A stretch of DNA of 30,620 nucleotides from the NCBI GenBank assembly GCA_023451395.1, contig JAEXZL010000201.1:1-30620 (forward strand), written 5' to 3'. The DNA comes from Bacillota bacterium. GTDB lineage: Bacteria > Bacillota > Clostridia > Clostridiales > Clostridiaceae. Both the position numbers and the translations under genes were made by a program. Under the pieces are notes generated by a model. The model had not been told where the DNA came from, did not search any database, and saw nothing but the letters and a program-made list of their open reading frames with translations. Shown here piece after piece: positions 1 to 7,208 of the stretch (positions are counted from its first letter, which is position 1; every line of letters begins with the position of its first letter).

Positions 1-53
1 TTATAGACACAAGATCCTTAGTCTTGCCTGTCTGCCAGTTCCAGCACGCCCGC
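1..53 (-). tRNA. tRNA-Leu, anticodon AAG (partial, 3' part beyond the window)
   Basis: Read on the minus strand, the sequence begins with the acceptor half GCGGGCG. A leucine-type D arm (CTG...CAG with GG in the loop) follows, then an anticodon stem CAAGA/TCTTG enclosing the loop CTAAGGA, which puts AAG at positions 34-36. The start of the long class II variable arm is visible before the window ends. The 3' half, including the T arm, is missing only because the window is cut. An A34 leucine tRNA would be expected to be read as inosine after deamination, which is a general rule for A34 tRNAs and not seen here. Confidence 0.85.
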
Positions 54-57
54 ATGA

Positions 58-72
58 GGCAGTATCACTGCC
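58..72 (-). other. Perfect hairpin in the 5' leader of tRNA-Leu
   Basis: On the minus strand, GGCAGT-GAT-ACTGCC forms a 6 bp stem with a 3 nt loop, ending five bases before the first base of the tRNA. It lies in the transcribed leader between the promoter and the mature 5' end, so it could influence RNase P processing. There is no T run, so it is not a terminator. Confidence 0.5.
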
Positions 73-81
73 ACGAATGTT

Positions 82-111
82 ATTATAGCACCTATACACA
101 GACTTTGTAAA
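82..111 (-). promoter_or_regulatory. Sigma-A promoter of the tRNA-Leu gene
   Basis: On the minus strand a TTTACA -35 box (106-111) and a perfect TATAAT -10 box (82-87) are separated by 18 bp and lie about 30 bp upstream of the tRNA 5' end. Placement and quality are those expected for a tRNA promoter. Confidence 0.75.
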
Positions 112-124
112 GAGGCTTTTTTAA

Positions 125-730
125 TTATTTTTCTTTAAATATTATTAGCTTATTTGGAATAAGCTCTGGAAGCTGTCTGTATAGAAAGATATATACGTTG
201 TAGCTAACTCTTATTTTCTTAACATATTTATCTGTTTCCTTAAAGGGTATATAAGAAAGACTTTCTCCATCCTTTGAATATTCTAGATTTCCAAGCCATT
301 TTTTTACGTTTCCTATACCACCATTGTAGGCTGCCAAAGCTACCTCTGTATTTTTAAACTCTTTAAGGAGCTTACTTAAATAGTAGCTTCCCATTCTTAT
401 ATTAAGCTCTTCCTCATAAAGTCTTTCAGTGGTGAAATCCTGGATCTTTAAATCCTCAGCAATATCTAGAGCCGTACTCTCTGTAATCTGCATAAGACCA
501 TAAGCATCCTTATTGGATTTAGCCCCTGGATTAAATTTGCTTTCAGCCTTCATAACTGAAAGAACTAATAGAGGATCCAAATTATATTCTTGGCTATATT
601 TATCGATATACTCCCTATACTTGTAGGGATACTGAATTTTATAGGCCACATATTGAAGGGCCATAAATAAAACTATAATTAATATCACAATAGCTATAAG
701 TCTTTTAAATAGTCTTTTTATTAATTTCAT
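125..730 (-). CDS. Membrane-anchored lytic transglycosylase (SLT family)
   Basis: Predicted murein lytic transglycosylase that cleaves the MurNAc-GlcNAc bond of peptidoglycan. The protein has one N-terminal membrane segment (about residues 9-31) preceded by lysines and arginines, so the catalytic domain is outside the cell. The SLT signature is clear: a catalytic Glu in the motif AESKFNPGAKS (about residue 63), then YGLMQIT, and later LAAYNGG. Three ATGs are stacked at the start (MMMK). The SD-like AGGGG touches the first ATG and sits six bases from the third, so I chose the third, giving 201 residues. It follows coaE by about 25 bp and is the last gene of the polA-coaE-SLT operon. Family assignment is secure; the physiological role (cell wall turnover, sporulation or germination) is not shown. 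Confidence 0.9.
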   Translation of the reverse strand: MKLIKRLFKRLIAIVILIIVLFMALQYVAYKIQYPYKYREYIDKYSQEYNLDPLLVLSVMKAESKFNPGAKSNKDAYGLMQITESTALDIAEDLKIQDFTTERLYEEELNIRMGSYYLSKLLKEFKNTEVALAAYNGGIGNVKKWLGNLEYSKDGESLSYIPFKETDKYVKKIRVSYNVYIFLYRQLPELIPNKLIIFKEK

Positions 731-754
731 CATCATCCCCTATTTTAACTAGTC

Positions 755-1348
755 CTACATTTTTAGTATCTTTATTATGTCCTCTAACTGCTGCTTTGTA
801 GACATCAATTCACCAGAGTTATCAATAACAAAATCTGCATACTGGCGCTTTTCCTCCAGGGAAAGCTGGGAGTTAATCCTTGCCATAATCTCAGCAGTAG
901 AAAGATTATCTCTTTCTCTCACCCTCTTAATCTGAGTATTTTTATCTACCCATACAAGGATAACATAATCCATATCCTTATGCATACCATTTTCCACAAG
1001 AGTAGGTGCATCTATCACAACGATACTCTCCCCAGCACTGTTATATCTATCAATTTCTTTAAATATCTCAAGATTAATATAAGGCATTATCTTTTCCTCG
1101 TATTTAATCCTTTCCTTAGGATATTTAAATATATAGTTTCCGAACTGCTTTCTAAGAAAGTTTCCTCTCCAATCAAAGAATCCATCTCCATACTCCTTTC
1201 TTACCCAAGGTAAAATATCAGAATAAAGGTCTAAAACTCTTCGAGAAATCATATCAGCATCAATTATAGGAAAACCAGCTCTGCTTAAAAAGCCCGAGAC
1301 AGTACTTTTTCCAGAACCAATACCACCGGTTAAACCTATTTTAAGCAT
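755..1348 (-). CDS. coaE: Dephospho-CoA kinase
   Basis: Last step of coenzyme A synthesis: ATP-dependent phosphorylation of the 3'-hydroxyl of dephospho-CoA, in the cytoplasm. The protein (197 residues, normal for the family) opens with the P-loop GLTGGIGSGKST at residues 5-16. It is followed by DADMISR, the CoA-domain region around residues 65-90 (FLRKQFGNYIF...) and the lid/adenine region RVRERDNLS...RINSQ. The start has a good SD (TAGGAGG) seven bases upstream. It lies 14 bp after polA and is almost certainly cotranscribed with it, an arrangement common in clostridia and bacilli. Confidence 0.95.
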   Translation of the reverse strand: MLKIGLTGGIGSGKSTVSGFLSRAGFPIIDADMISRRVLDLYSDILPWVRKEYGDGFFDWRGNFLRKQFGNYIFKYPKERIKYEEKIMPYINLEIFKEIDRYNSAGESIVVIDAPTLVENGMHKDMDYVILVWVDKNTQIKRVRERDNLSTAEIMARINSQLSLEEKRQYADFVIDNSGELMSTKQQLEDIIKILKM

Positions 1349-1362
1349 GAAATTACCTCCTA

Positions 1363-4005
1363 TTACTTTGCATCATACCAGTCCTTACCAAAATGCATAT
1401 CTATTTCTAAAGGAACACTAAGTTTCAGAGCTCCTTCCATAGCTTCTTTAACTAAATCCTCCACAATTTCTAGTTCATCCTTATAAACATTAAGAATTAC
1501 TTCATCATGAACCTGAAGTATAAGCTTACTCTTAAGCCCCTTGTTTTTAAGCTGTTCATAAACCCTTACCATGGCCAGCTTAATTATATCCGCTGCACTT
1601 CCCTGAATAGGAGCATTCATTGCAAGTCTTTCCCCTAAGGCTCTTACAATTTTATTTGAAGCATTTACTTCAGGAATACCTCTTCTTCTATTTAAAATAG
1701 TTGAGGCATATCCCTTCTCCCTTGCTATCTCTATTACATCCCCTAGATATTTTTTGATATTTGGATATCTATCAAAATAAATATCCATATACTCCTTAGC
1801 TTCTTTTTTGGTAATCTTTAAATCCTTAGCAAGACTAAAGTCGCTGATTCCATAAACTATACCAAAATTAACAGCCTTAGCCCTTCCTCTCATTAACTTA
1901 GTAACCTCATCTAAAGGTACCTTGAAAACCTCTGAGGCGGTCTTTGTGTGAATATCTATATTATCCTTAAAGGCATGTATCATATTCTCATCATGGGCAA
2001 TGTGAGCAAGAACTCTTAGCTCAATCTGTGAATAATCCGCTGAAAGGATTAAGGAATCTTCATTAAAGGGGATGAATACCCTTCTTATTTCTCTTCCCAT
2101 TTCATATTTAATAGGTATATTTTGAAGGTTTGGTTCAGTACTTGATAATCTTCCAGTAGTTGTAACAGTTTGATTAAAGCTTGAATGGATGCAGCCATCC
2201 TCATCAATTACATTTTTTAACCCTTCTATATAAGTAGAGTTAAGCTTTGTAAGCTGTCTGTAATAAGTTATTTTATCAATAATCGGATGCTTATCAGAAA
2301 GAGCCTCCAGCACCTCTGCATTGGTGGAATATCCAGTCTTTGTCTTCTTAATTACTGGTAAATCAAGCTTTTCAAAGAGAATTTTTCCAAGCTGTTTAGG
2401 AGAATTAATATTAAATTCCTCTCCTGCCATGGTAAATATGGCTTCTTGAGTACTCTGAATCTCTTTTATAAACTTATCTCCCAAGGTATTAAGCATACCT
2501 CTATCAACCTTAAAGCCTAATACTTCCATGGATGATAAAACCTTAGTTAAAGGTAGCTCCACTTCATAATAGAGCTTTTCCATATCCTCCTCTTGAAGCT
2601 TTTTAACCATCAAGTGGTAGAGCTTTGGCATATAAAAGCATTCTGCTGCCCTTTCTTTATCCCCATAGCTCTTTGGATCCTCTCCTAGATATTCATTAAT
2701 CATAGTAACTAAAGGATACTCACCCTTTGATGCATCAATAAGATATGCAGCAACCATTATATCAAAGATAACTCCTTTTAGTTCAATATCATGCTTAGTA
2801 AGAGCAGTATAGGCATTTTTTGCATCATAACATACCTTTTTGAAGCTATCATCCTCTAAAAAAGTCTTAAAGGAATCTATAGCCCCCTCTTCCTTCATAA
2901 GTTCTTCAATATTCAGGAAGTAAACTACCTCATTATTGGTAATATACATAGACTTAACAGCTGTTTTAGTGTAAAAATCCTTATGGGCAATTTCAAAGCT
3001 TAAATAGCTATTTTCATTCTTATCTAAAGTAGAAATAAAGTTTTGAACCTCTTTGCCAGTCTTTAATTCTTTAAAAGAAAATTCCTCTCTTGTTTCCACT
3101 TCAAAAGAATTTTCTGTTTCCTCTGTACTTTCTTCAATCTCATGCACAGGAATTTTATCTACAAGAGATTTAAACTGAAGCTTATAAAACATCTTTTTAA
3201 TTGCTTCCTTGTCAAAGGCATCCTTAGACTTTATATCTTCTAAATCTAACTCCACAGGGACCTCGGTAATTATAGTTGCAAGCTTTTTGCTAAATATAGC
3301 CTGCTCACTATAGTTAATAAGATTTTCTTTAACCTTTTTCCCGGAAATCTCCTCCACATGCATAAGAAGATTTTCAATACTCCCATAGGTCTGTATTAGC
3401 TTATAAGCAGTTTTTTCACCTATCCCTGGAACCCCTGGTATATTGTCAGAGCTATCTCCCATAAGTCCCTTAACATCTATGAATTCCTTAGGGGTAACCC
3501 CAAAGTCCTTTACCATTCTTTCTCTGTCGTAAATTTCCTTTTCCGTTACGCCCTTTTTTGTGATAATAACTTTAATATTATCTGAGGCCAGCTGAAGTGC
3601 ATCTCTATCTCCAGTAAGTATGTAAACCTCCATATTATTTTTTTCAGAAAAGGTTGCTAAGGTACCAATTAAATCATCTGCTTCATATCCATCAATTTCA
3701 AATATATTTACAGCCATATATTTTAAGAGCTCTTTAACAACTGGAAATTGCTCTCTAAGCTCCTCTGGCATCTTTTTTCTTCCTGCTTTGTATTCGGCAT
3801 ATTCTGTATGCCTAAAGGTAGGAGCCTTTCTGTCAAAGGTTGCAACTACATGATCTGGCTTTATTTCCTCATACATCTTAAAAAGCATGTTTACAAAGCC
3901 ATAAACGGCGTTAGTATGAAGCCCTTCAGAGTTAGTCAACGGGGGTAGTGCATAAAAGGCTCTATTCATAATAGAATTGCTGTCTAATAAAAGTATCTTT
4001 TCCAT
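1363..4005 (-). CDS. polA: DNA polymerase I, proofreading site degenerate
   Basis: DNA polymerase I for Okazaki fragment maturation and repair. The 880 residues hold the usual three parts. The N-terminal 5'-3' exonuclease/flap domain (1-290) shows ATFDRK, EADDLIG, TGDRDALQL and the helix-hairpin-helix GVPGIGEKTA. A 3'-5' exonuclease-like fold (about 310-480) follows. The polymerase domain (480-880) has motif A DYSQIELR at 657, motif B with RGRAKAVNFGIVYG at 706-719 and motif C QVHDEV at 831-836. The exonuclease acidic residues are gone: the D-x-E of Exo I is E338-I-A340, the Exo II Asp is A398, and no Exo III Y-xxx-D is visible. It should therefore lack proofreading, as in Bacillus-type Pol I. 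GGAGGAG sits five bases before the ATG. Confidence 0.97.
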   Translation of the reverse strand: MEKILLLDSNSIMNRAFYALPPLTNSEGLHTNAVYGFVNMLFKMYEEIKPDHVVATFDRKAPTFRHTEYAEYKAGRKKMPEELREQFPVVKELLKYMAVNIFEIDGYEADDLIGTLATFSEKNNMEVYILTGDRDALQLASDNIKVIITKKGVTEKEIYDRERMVKDFGVTPKEFIDVKGLMGDSSDNIPGVPGIGEKTAYKLIQTYGSIENLLMHVEEISGKKVKENLINYSEQAIFSKKLATIITEVPVELDLEDIKSKDAFDKEAIKKMFYKLQFKSLVDKIPVHEIEESTEETENSFEVETREEFSFKELKTGKEVQNFISTLDKNENSYLSFEIAHKDFYTKTAVKSMYITNNEVVYFLNIEELMKEEGAIDSFKTFLEDDSFKKVCYDAKNAYTALTKHDIELKGVIFDIMVAAYLIDASKGEYPLVTMINEYLGEDPKSYGDKERAAECFYMPKLYHLMVKKLQEEDMEKLYYEVELPLTKVLSSMEVLGFKVDRGMLNTLGDKFIKEIQSTQEAIFTMAGEEFNINSPKQLGKILFEKLDLPVIKKTKTGYSTNAEVLEALSDKHPIIDKITYYRQLTKLNSTYIEGLKNVIDEDGCIHSSFNQTVTTTGRLSSTEPNLQNIPIKYEMGREIRRVFIPFNEDSLILSADYSQIELRVLAHIAHDENMIHAFKDNIDIHTKTASEVFKVPLDEVTKLMRGRAKAVNFGIVYGISDFSLAKDLKITKKEAKEYMDIYFDRYPNIKKYLGDVIEIAREKGYASTILNRRRGIPEVNASNKIVRALGERLAMNAPIQGSAADIIKLAMVRVYEQLKNKGLKSKLILQVHDEVILNVYKDELEIVEDLVKEAMEGALKLSVPLEIDMHFGKDWYDAK

Positions 4006-4027
4006 GGCTACTCCTCCAAATCAAAAT

Positions 4028-4055
4028 ATATTATCAAAGCTATATTTAATGTAAA
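4028..4055 (-). promoter_or_regulatory. Candidate sigma-A promoter of polA
   Basis: On the minus strand a TTTACA -35 box (4050-4055) is followed after 16 bp by TAATAT (4028-4033), leaving a short leader before the polA ATG at 4005. In such AT-rich sequence, chance matches are common, so this is tentative. Confidence 0.4.
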
Positions 4056-4081
4056 AAAAGTTATTACATAATTTCACAATG

Positions 4082-4184
4082 AGCCTGCTACAGATATCCT
4101 TGATTATCTCCACTTTTTCTAATATCTAAAATGGATACTTATCTTTAAAATAATAAAGGTCTTAAATAATTTACTAAGCAGGCT
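4082..4184 (-). other. Possible structured RNA element between glsA and polA
   Basis: An exact 8 bp inverted repeat, AGCCTGCT/AGCAGGCT (4177-4184 and 4082-4089), closes about 87 nt on the minus strand. Inside it, CTTTA/TAAAG and a GGATATCT/AGATAAGTATCC pair can form further helices, so a branched fold is possible. It lies in the 265 bp gap upstream of polA and does not match any riboswitch consensus I know. It could be chance in AT-rich sequence. Confidence 0.25.
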
Positions 4185-4270
4185 TATAAATATATAATAA
4201 CAGATTAATAACCCTATGAGGTAGTATACAGTGTTTTTTTTAATAATTCCCATATATTAATGGGATATAC

Positions 4271-5188
4271 CTAGAAAATGCTTAAGTCTAATTCTCTAGA
4301 GAGATCCTGGAGCATCTTAATGCCCCCAATGCTATTTCCCTTTTCGTCTAAGGCAGGACCGAAGACTCCAATACCCATTCTTCTTGGTACTGCAGCCAGT
4401 ATTCCTCCCCCTACTCCACTTTTTGCTGGTATACCTATATGTACTGCAAATTCTCCTGATTCATCATACATCCCACAAGTTACCATTATTGTTTTTACTA
4501 TTCTTGCTGCCTCTCGGGAAATCACTCTTTCACCGGTGCTCTTTATTATTCCATCATTTGCCAGCATAGCACCAATCCTTGAAATATCTCTGCAATTTAT
4601 CTCCATGGAACATTGTTTAAAATAAACCTCTAAGGCTTCCTCAACAGATCCATCAAGTATCTTATTTCCTTTCATAAAGTAGGCAAGGGCTCTATTTCTA
4701 TCACCAGTTTCCTGCTCTGATAAATATACGTCCTGATTTATTCTAATACTATCATTACCAGTAATTTTCCTTGTAAAGGATAACAGTCTTGATATTTTTT
4801 CCTCTACACTATCTCCCTCAATTAAGGAGGAGGTTACAATGGCACCGGCATTTATCATGGGATTAAAGGGCTTATTTATTTTCTTTACCTCTAAATTAAC
4901 TATTGAATTAAAGCCATCTCCCGTGGGTTCCATCCCAACCTTACTAAAGACATTTTTTATTCCCTTATCCGTTAAAGCTATCATAAGACTAAGAACCTTA
5001 GAAATACTCTGCATGGTAAAGTTAACCTCCCAATCACCTACTAGGTACTCCCTTCCCTCTAAGGTGGTTACAGCTATACCTAAATGCTCAGGATTTGCAT
5101 TGCAAAGCAGAGGTATATAGGAAGCAACTTTGCCCTCTGAGATATGTACCCTGTTGTTTTCAATAACGCTTTCTAATAATCCTCTCAT
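4271..5188 (-). CDS. glsA: Glutaminase
   Basis: Converts glutamine to glutamate and ammonia in the cytoplasm; serine-dependent beta-lactamase-like fold. The 305 residues match the usual length of the GlsA family. The catalytic S-x-x-K is visible as MQSISK (S61, K64), followed by the substrate-binding segment PMINAGAIV (about 110-118) and the C-terminal GIPAKSGVGGGI and GIGVFGPALDEKGNS typical of the family. It is read leftward and is followed by a 265 bp gap before polA, so probably not in the polA operon. Its promoter is not clear. The ATG is preceded by a modest AGGATGG. Confidence 0.95.
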   Translation of the reverse strand: MRGLLESVIENNRVHISEGKVASYIPLLCNANPEHLGIAVTTLEGREYLVGDWEVNFTMQSISKVLSLMIALTDKGIKNVFSKVGMEPTGDGFNSIVNLEVKKINKPFNPMINAGAIVTSSLIEGDSVEEKISRLLSFTRKITGNDSIRINQDVYLSEQETGDRNRALAYFMKGNKILDGSVEEALEVYFKQCSMEINCRDISRIGAMLANDGIIKSTGERVISREAARIVKTIMVTCGMYDESGEFAVHIGIPAKSGVGGGILAAVPRRMGIGVFGPALDEKGNSIGGIKMLQDLSRELDLSIF

Positions 5189-5262
5189 ATTACACCATCC
5201 TAATTCATATTTATCTAAATACTATAATAACCTTTTAAGCTTTACATGAAAACAACTTTTTA

Positions 5263-5291
5263 TTGCAATGAATAAATTTTTATGCTAAGAT
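5263..5291 (+). promoter_or_regulatory. Sigma-A promoter of tRNA-Leu (CAA)
   Basis: TTGCAA (5263-5268), 17 bp spacer, TAAGAT (5286-5291), ending 12 bp before the tRNA 5' end. Spacing and position fit a tRNA promoter. Confidence 0.7.
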
Positions 5292-5303
5292 ATTTTTTGT
5301 AGC

Positions 5304-5385
5304 GCCGGTGTGGCGGAACGGCAGACGCACACGACTCAAAATCGTGCGGGAAACCATGTGGGTTCGAGTCCCACCACCGGCACCA
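5304..5385 (+). tRNA. tRNA-Leu, anticodon CAA
   Basis: A full class II tRNA. The acceptor stem is GCCGGTG/CACCGGC. The D arm carries GG, and the anticodon stem CACGA/TCGTG encloses the loop CTCAAAA (anticodon CAA, reads UUG). A long variable arm follows, then the T arm GTGGG-TTCGAGT-CCCAC, discriminator A and an encoded CCA. It has its own promoter and is followed at once by a strong terminator, so it is a single-gene transcription unit. Confidence 0.96.
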
Positions 5386-5390
5386 AAGAA

Positions 5391-5421
5391 AAAAGCACTT
5401 GCAGTTGCAAGTGCTTTTTTT
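5391..5421 (+). terminator. Rho-independent terminator after tRNA-Leu
   Basis: Inverted repeat around AAGCACTTGCA-GT-TGCAAGTGCTT with a 2 nt centre, running into a seven-T tract. It starts six bases after the CCA end. Confidence 0.93.
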
Positions 5422-5606
5422 ATTAAAAACGCCCAAAGGGGCGAAATAAATCTTTTCCCTAAACGAAATCGTATTCACTATCTGTTCCTCATGGTTGGTA
5501 AAAGACGATCTTATTTCACAAAAAGAGGTAGCAAAGGATTTTACTTTTAATTTAACGACAATTATCAAAGGTGAGTTTTACTTTTAATGTCATAGGAGGA
5601 GATTTA
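5422..5606. other. Non-coding stretch between tRNA-Leu terminator and acetyltransferase
   Basis: No convincing gene is seen. It holds a small GC-rich hairpin CGCCC-AAAG-GGGCG (5430-5443) and a 13 bp direct repeat TTTTACTTTTAAT (5539-5551 and 5576-5588), the second copy just before the ribosome site of the next gene. No clear promoter for the acetyltransferase was found here. Confidence 0.4.
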
Positions 5607-6179
5607 ATGTTTATTAACAAAGATAACCTGACTATCCGCAGTGCAAGGATAGAAGATGCAGAAATTCTTACAAGATGGTGGAATGATGGTACCGTTATGG
5701 CACACGCAGGATTTCCTAATGGATTAGATCAAAGCATTGAAGTAACTATTTCTCAGGTTGAAGTCAACAAGATACGACTTTCTCAAATTTGTATCATTGA
5801 GATTGATAAAATCCCTGTAGGAGAAATGTCCTTTGGCTTTCAAAAGGATGGGATAGCCGAAATAGGCATAAAAATTTGCATTCCAACATATCAAAACCGC
5901 GGGTACGGCTCAAAACTTACTGAGATGCTTATTAATTATCTCTTTGATGACGCAGAACTAAACCAGAAGTTTATGGTTAAAAAGATTATTCTTGACACCA
6001 ATCTGAAAAATCAACGAGCACAGCATGTTTATGAGAAGTTAGGTTTTACTCCTATGGGTGTAAACTACAGAGCATGGAAAGATCAGCAGGACCAGTGGCA
6101 GGATACTGTGGATTATGAAATGACACGAGAATCCTACAAGGAACTGAAAAAGCAAAGCTTATATAAAGTTTCTTTCTGA
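5607..6179 (+). CDS. GNAT family N-acetyltransferase
   Basis: Predicted acetyl-CoA dependent N-acetyltransferase of about 190 residues. I start it at the ATG at 5607, which has AGGAGGA seven bases upstream; the open frame extends to a GTG at 5571 but that lacks a ribosome site. The GNAT core is visible: motif A as GIKICIPTYQNRGYGSKL (Q-N-R-G-Y-G acetyl-CoA loop, about residues 90-107), then the strand KKIILDTN and the NQRAQHVYEKLGF helix and C-terminal turn. It resembles RimJ/RimL- and aminoglycoside-acetyltransferase-like members, but the substrate cannot be told. It stands alone on the plus strand, ending 2 bp from the stop of the convergent LysR gene, with no terminator between them. Confidence 0.88.
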   Translation: MFINKDNLTIRSARIEDAEILTRWWNDGTVMAHAGFPNGLDQSIEVTISQVEVNKIRLSQICIIEIDKIPVGEMSFGFQKDGIAEIGIKICIPTYQNRGYGSKLTEMLINYLFDDAELNQKFMVKKIILDTNLKNQRAQHVYEKLGFTPMGVNYRAWKDQQDQWQDTVDYEMTRESYKELKKQSLYKVSF

Positions 6180-6181
6180 AA

Positions 6182-7066
6182 CTACTTTTCTTTTATTACT
6201 CTCTCCTTAAAAAAGTCTATAAAGCTCTTTGTCCCATTTGAAAGATAACTATCCTTCTTATAAATTGCAGCCATCTTTGTTGTTGTTTCCTCTGATAGAA
6301 TAGTCTTTACAGTCATACTTCCTGTTATGGACAGCTTACTTATGGATTCTGGAACCAAAGCAATACCCAGTCCTGTTCCAGCCCATAGCAGTGAAGTTCT
6401 AGCATCATCAGTTTTACAAAAGATATAGGGCTTTACCCCTACCTTTTCAAAGGCAAGATTTATGATTGTTTCAAAACGCCTATAATAAATTAATGGTTTA
6501 TTTTTAAGAGCCGTTAAAGGGATTTCCTTATCTTTAATATTTTCAAAGAATTTCCCGTCTCCCACAGCTACTAGAGGCTCCTTATTTCCATAAATACAGC
6601 AGAAGCCTTCTCCATTAAAGGGAGTTCTAACTATAGCACATTCTATAATTCCATGTCTTAGTTTTTCTAGAAGTTCATATGTGGTTCCTTCCGTTATCTC
6701 AAAGGTTATTTGAGGGTATTCTCTGCAGAAATCTGAAATAAAATTATTAATAAGAAGATTTCCTGAAGACGAAATAGTTCCAAGCTTTAGTATACTCTTA
6801 GGGTTTTCCTGAAAATCCTGAAGCTGACTTAGGGTAGCATCCATCATAGATAAAATATTCTTTGCTTTTAGATATAAAAAGGAGCCGGCCTCTGTTAATT
6901 CTACCTTCTTTGAACTGCGGTTCATAAGCTTAAGTCCAATCTCCTCTTCCAAAAGTATAATTTGCTTGCTTAGAGGAGGCTGTGATAAATTAAGTTTTTG
7001 TGCCGCAGTGGTGAAGCTTTTTGTCTCTGCAATAATAGTAAAATAATATAACTGCTTAATATTCAT
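6182..7066 (-). CDS. LysR family transcriptional regulator
   Basis: Classical LysR regulator of about 294 residues. An N-terminal winged helix-turn-helix starts MNIKQLYYF and contains the signature AAQKLNLSQPPLSKQI...LEEEIGLKLMNRSSK. A type 2 periplasmic-binding-like effector domain follows (LKLGTISSSGN onward, to the GLGIALVPES segment). A longer frame starts at a GTG at 7081, but AAAGGGG is five bases before the ATG at 7066, so that start is chosen. It is divergent from the ABC exporter pair, and a palindrome lies between them, so it probably regulates the exporter and itself. The effector is unknown. Confidence 0.93.
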   Translation of the reverse strand: MNIKQLYYFTIIAETKSFTTAAQKLNLSQPPLSKQIILLEEEIGLKLMNRSSKKVELTEAGSFLYLKAKNILSMMDATLSQLQDFQENPKSILKLGTISSSGNLLINNFISDFCREYPQITFEITEGTTYELLEKLRHGIIECAIVRTPFNGEGFCCIYGNKEPLVAVGDGKFFENIKDKEIPLTALKNKPLIYYRRFETIINLAFEKVGVKPYIFCKTDDARTSLLWAGTGLGIALVPESISKLSITGSMTVKTILSEETTTKMAAIYKKDSYLSNGTKSFIDFFKERVIKEK

Positions 7067-7089
7067 AAGATCCCCTTTCACAAATATGG

Positions 7090-7104
7090 AGCACTTTATG
7101 TGCT
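7090..7104. promoter_or_regulatory. Candidate LysR operator
   Basis: Perfect interrupted palindrome AGCAC-TTTAT-GTGCT in the divergent intergenic region, centred about 54 bp upstream of the start point predicted for the exporter promoter. LysR regulators usually bind 15 bp partial dyads in this position. Only position and symmetry support it. Confidence 0.5.
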
Positions 7105-7115
7105 TTTGTTCAAAC

Positions 7116-7144
7116 TTGTTTCTTCCATATCTAAATGCTATAAT
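7116..7144 (+). promoter_or_regulatory. Sigma-A promoter of the ABC exporter operon
   Basis: TTGTTT (7116-7121), 17 bp spacer, perfect TATAAT (7139-7144). About 60 nt of leader precede the first ATG. Confidence 0.7.
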
Positions 7145-7208
7145 TCATAGTGTTAATATTCCAAAAATATATTAATTACAATTATACTAGTTCTGTGGAG
7201 GATTGCAA

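Noticed and set aside
4242..4266. Hairpin TCCCAT/ATGGGA after glsA as its terminator
   Set aside because: On the minus strand it is followed by A-rich, not T-rich, sequence, so it would not stop glsA transcription.
4839..5120. Plus-strand open frame opposite glsA
   Set aside because: It is a shadow of glsA; no ribosome site, and its composition follows the antisense of a clear enzyme gene.
5260..5568. Minus-strand and plus-strand open frames across tRNA-Leu
   Set aside because: They run through the tRNA and its terminator, so they cannot be real coding sequence.
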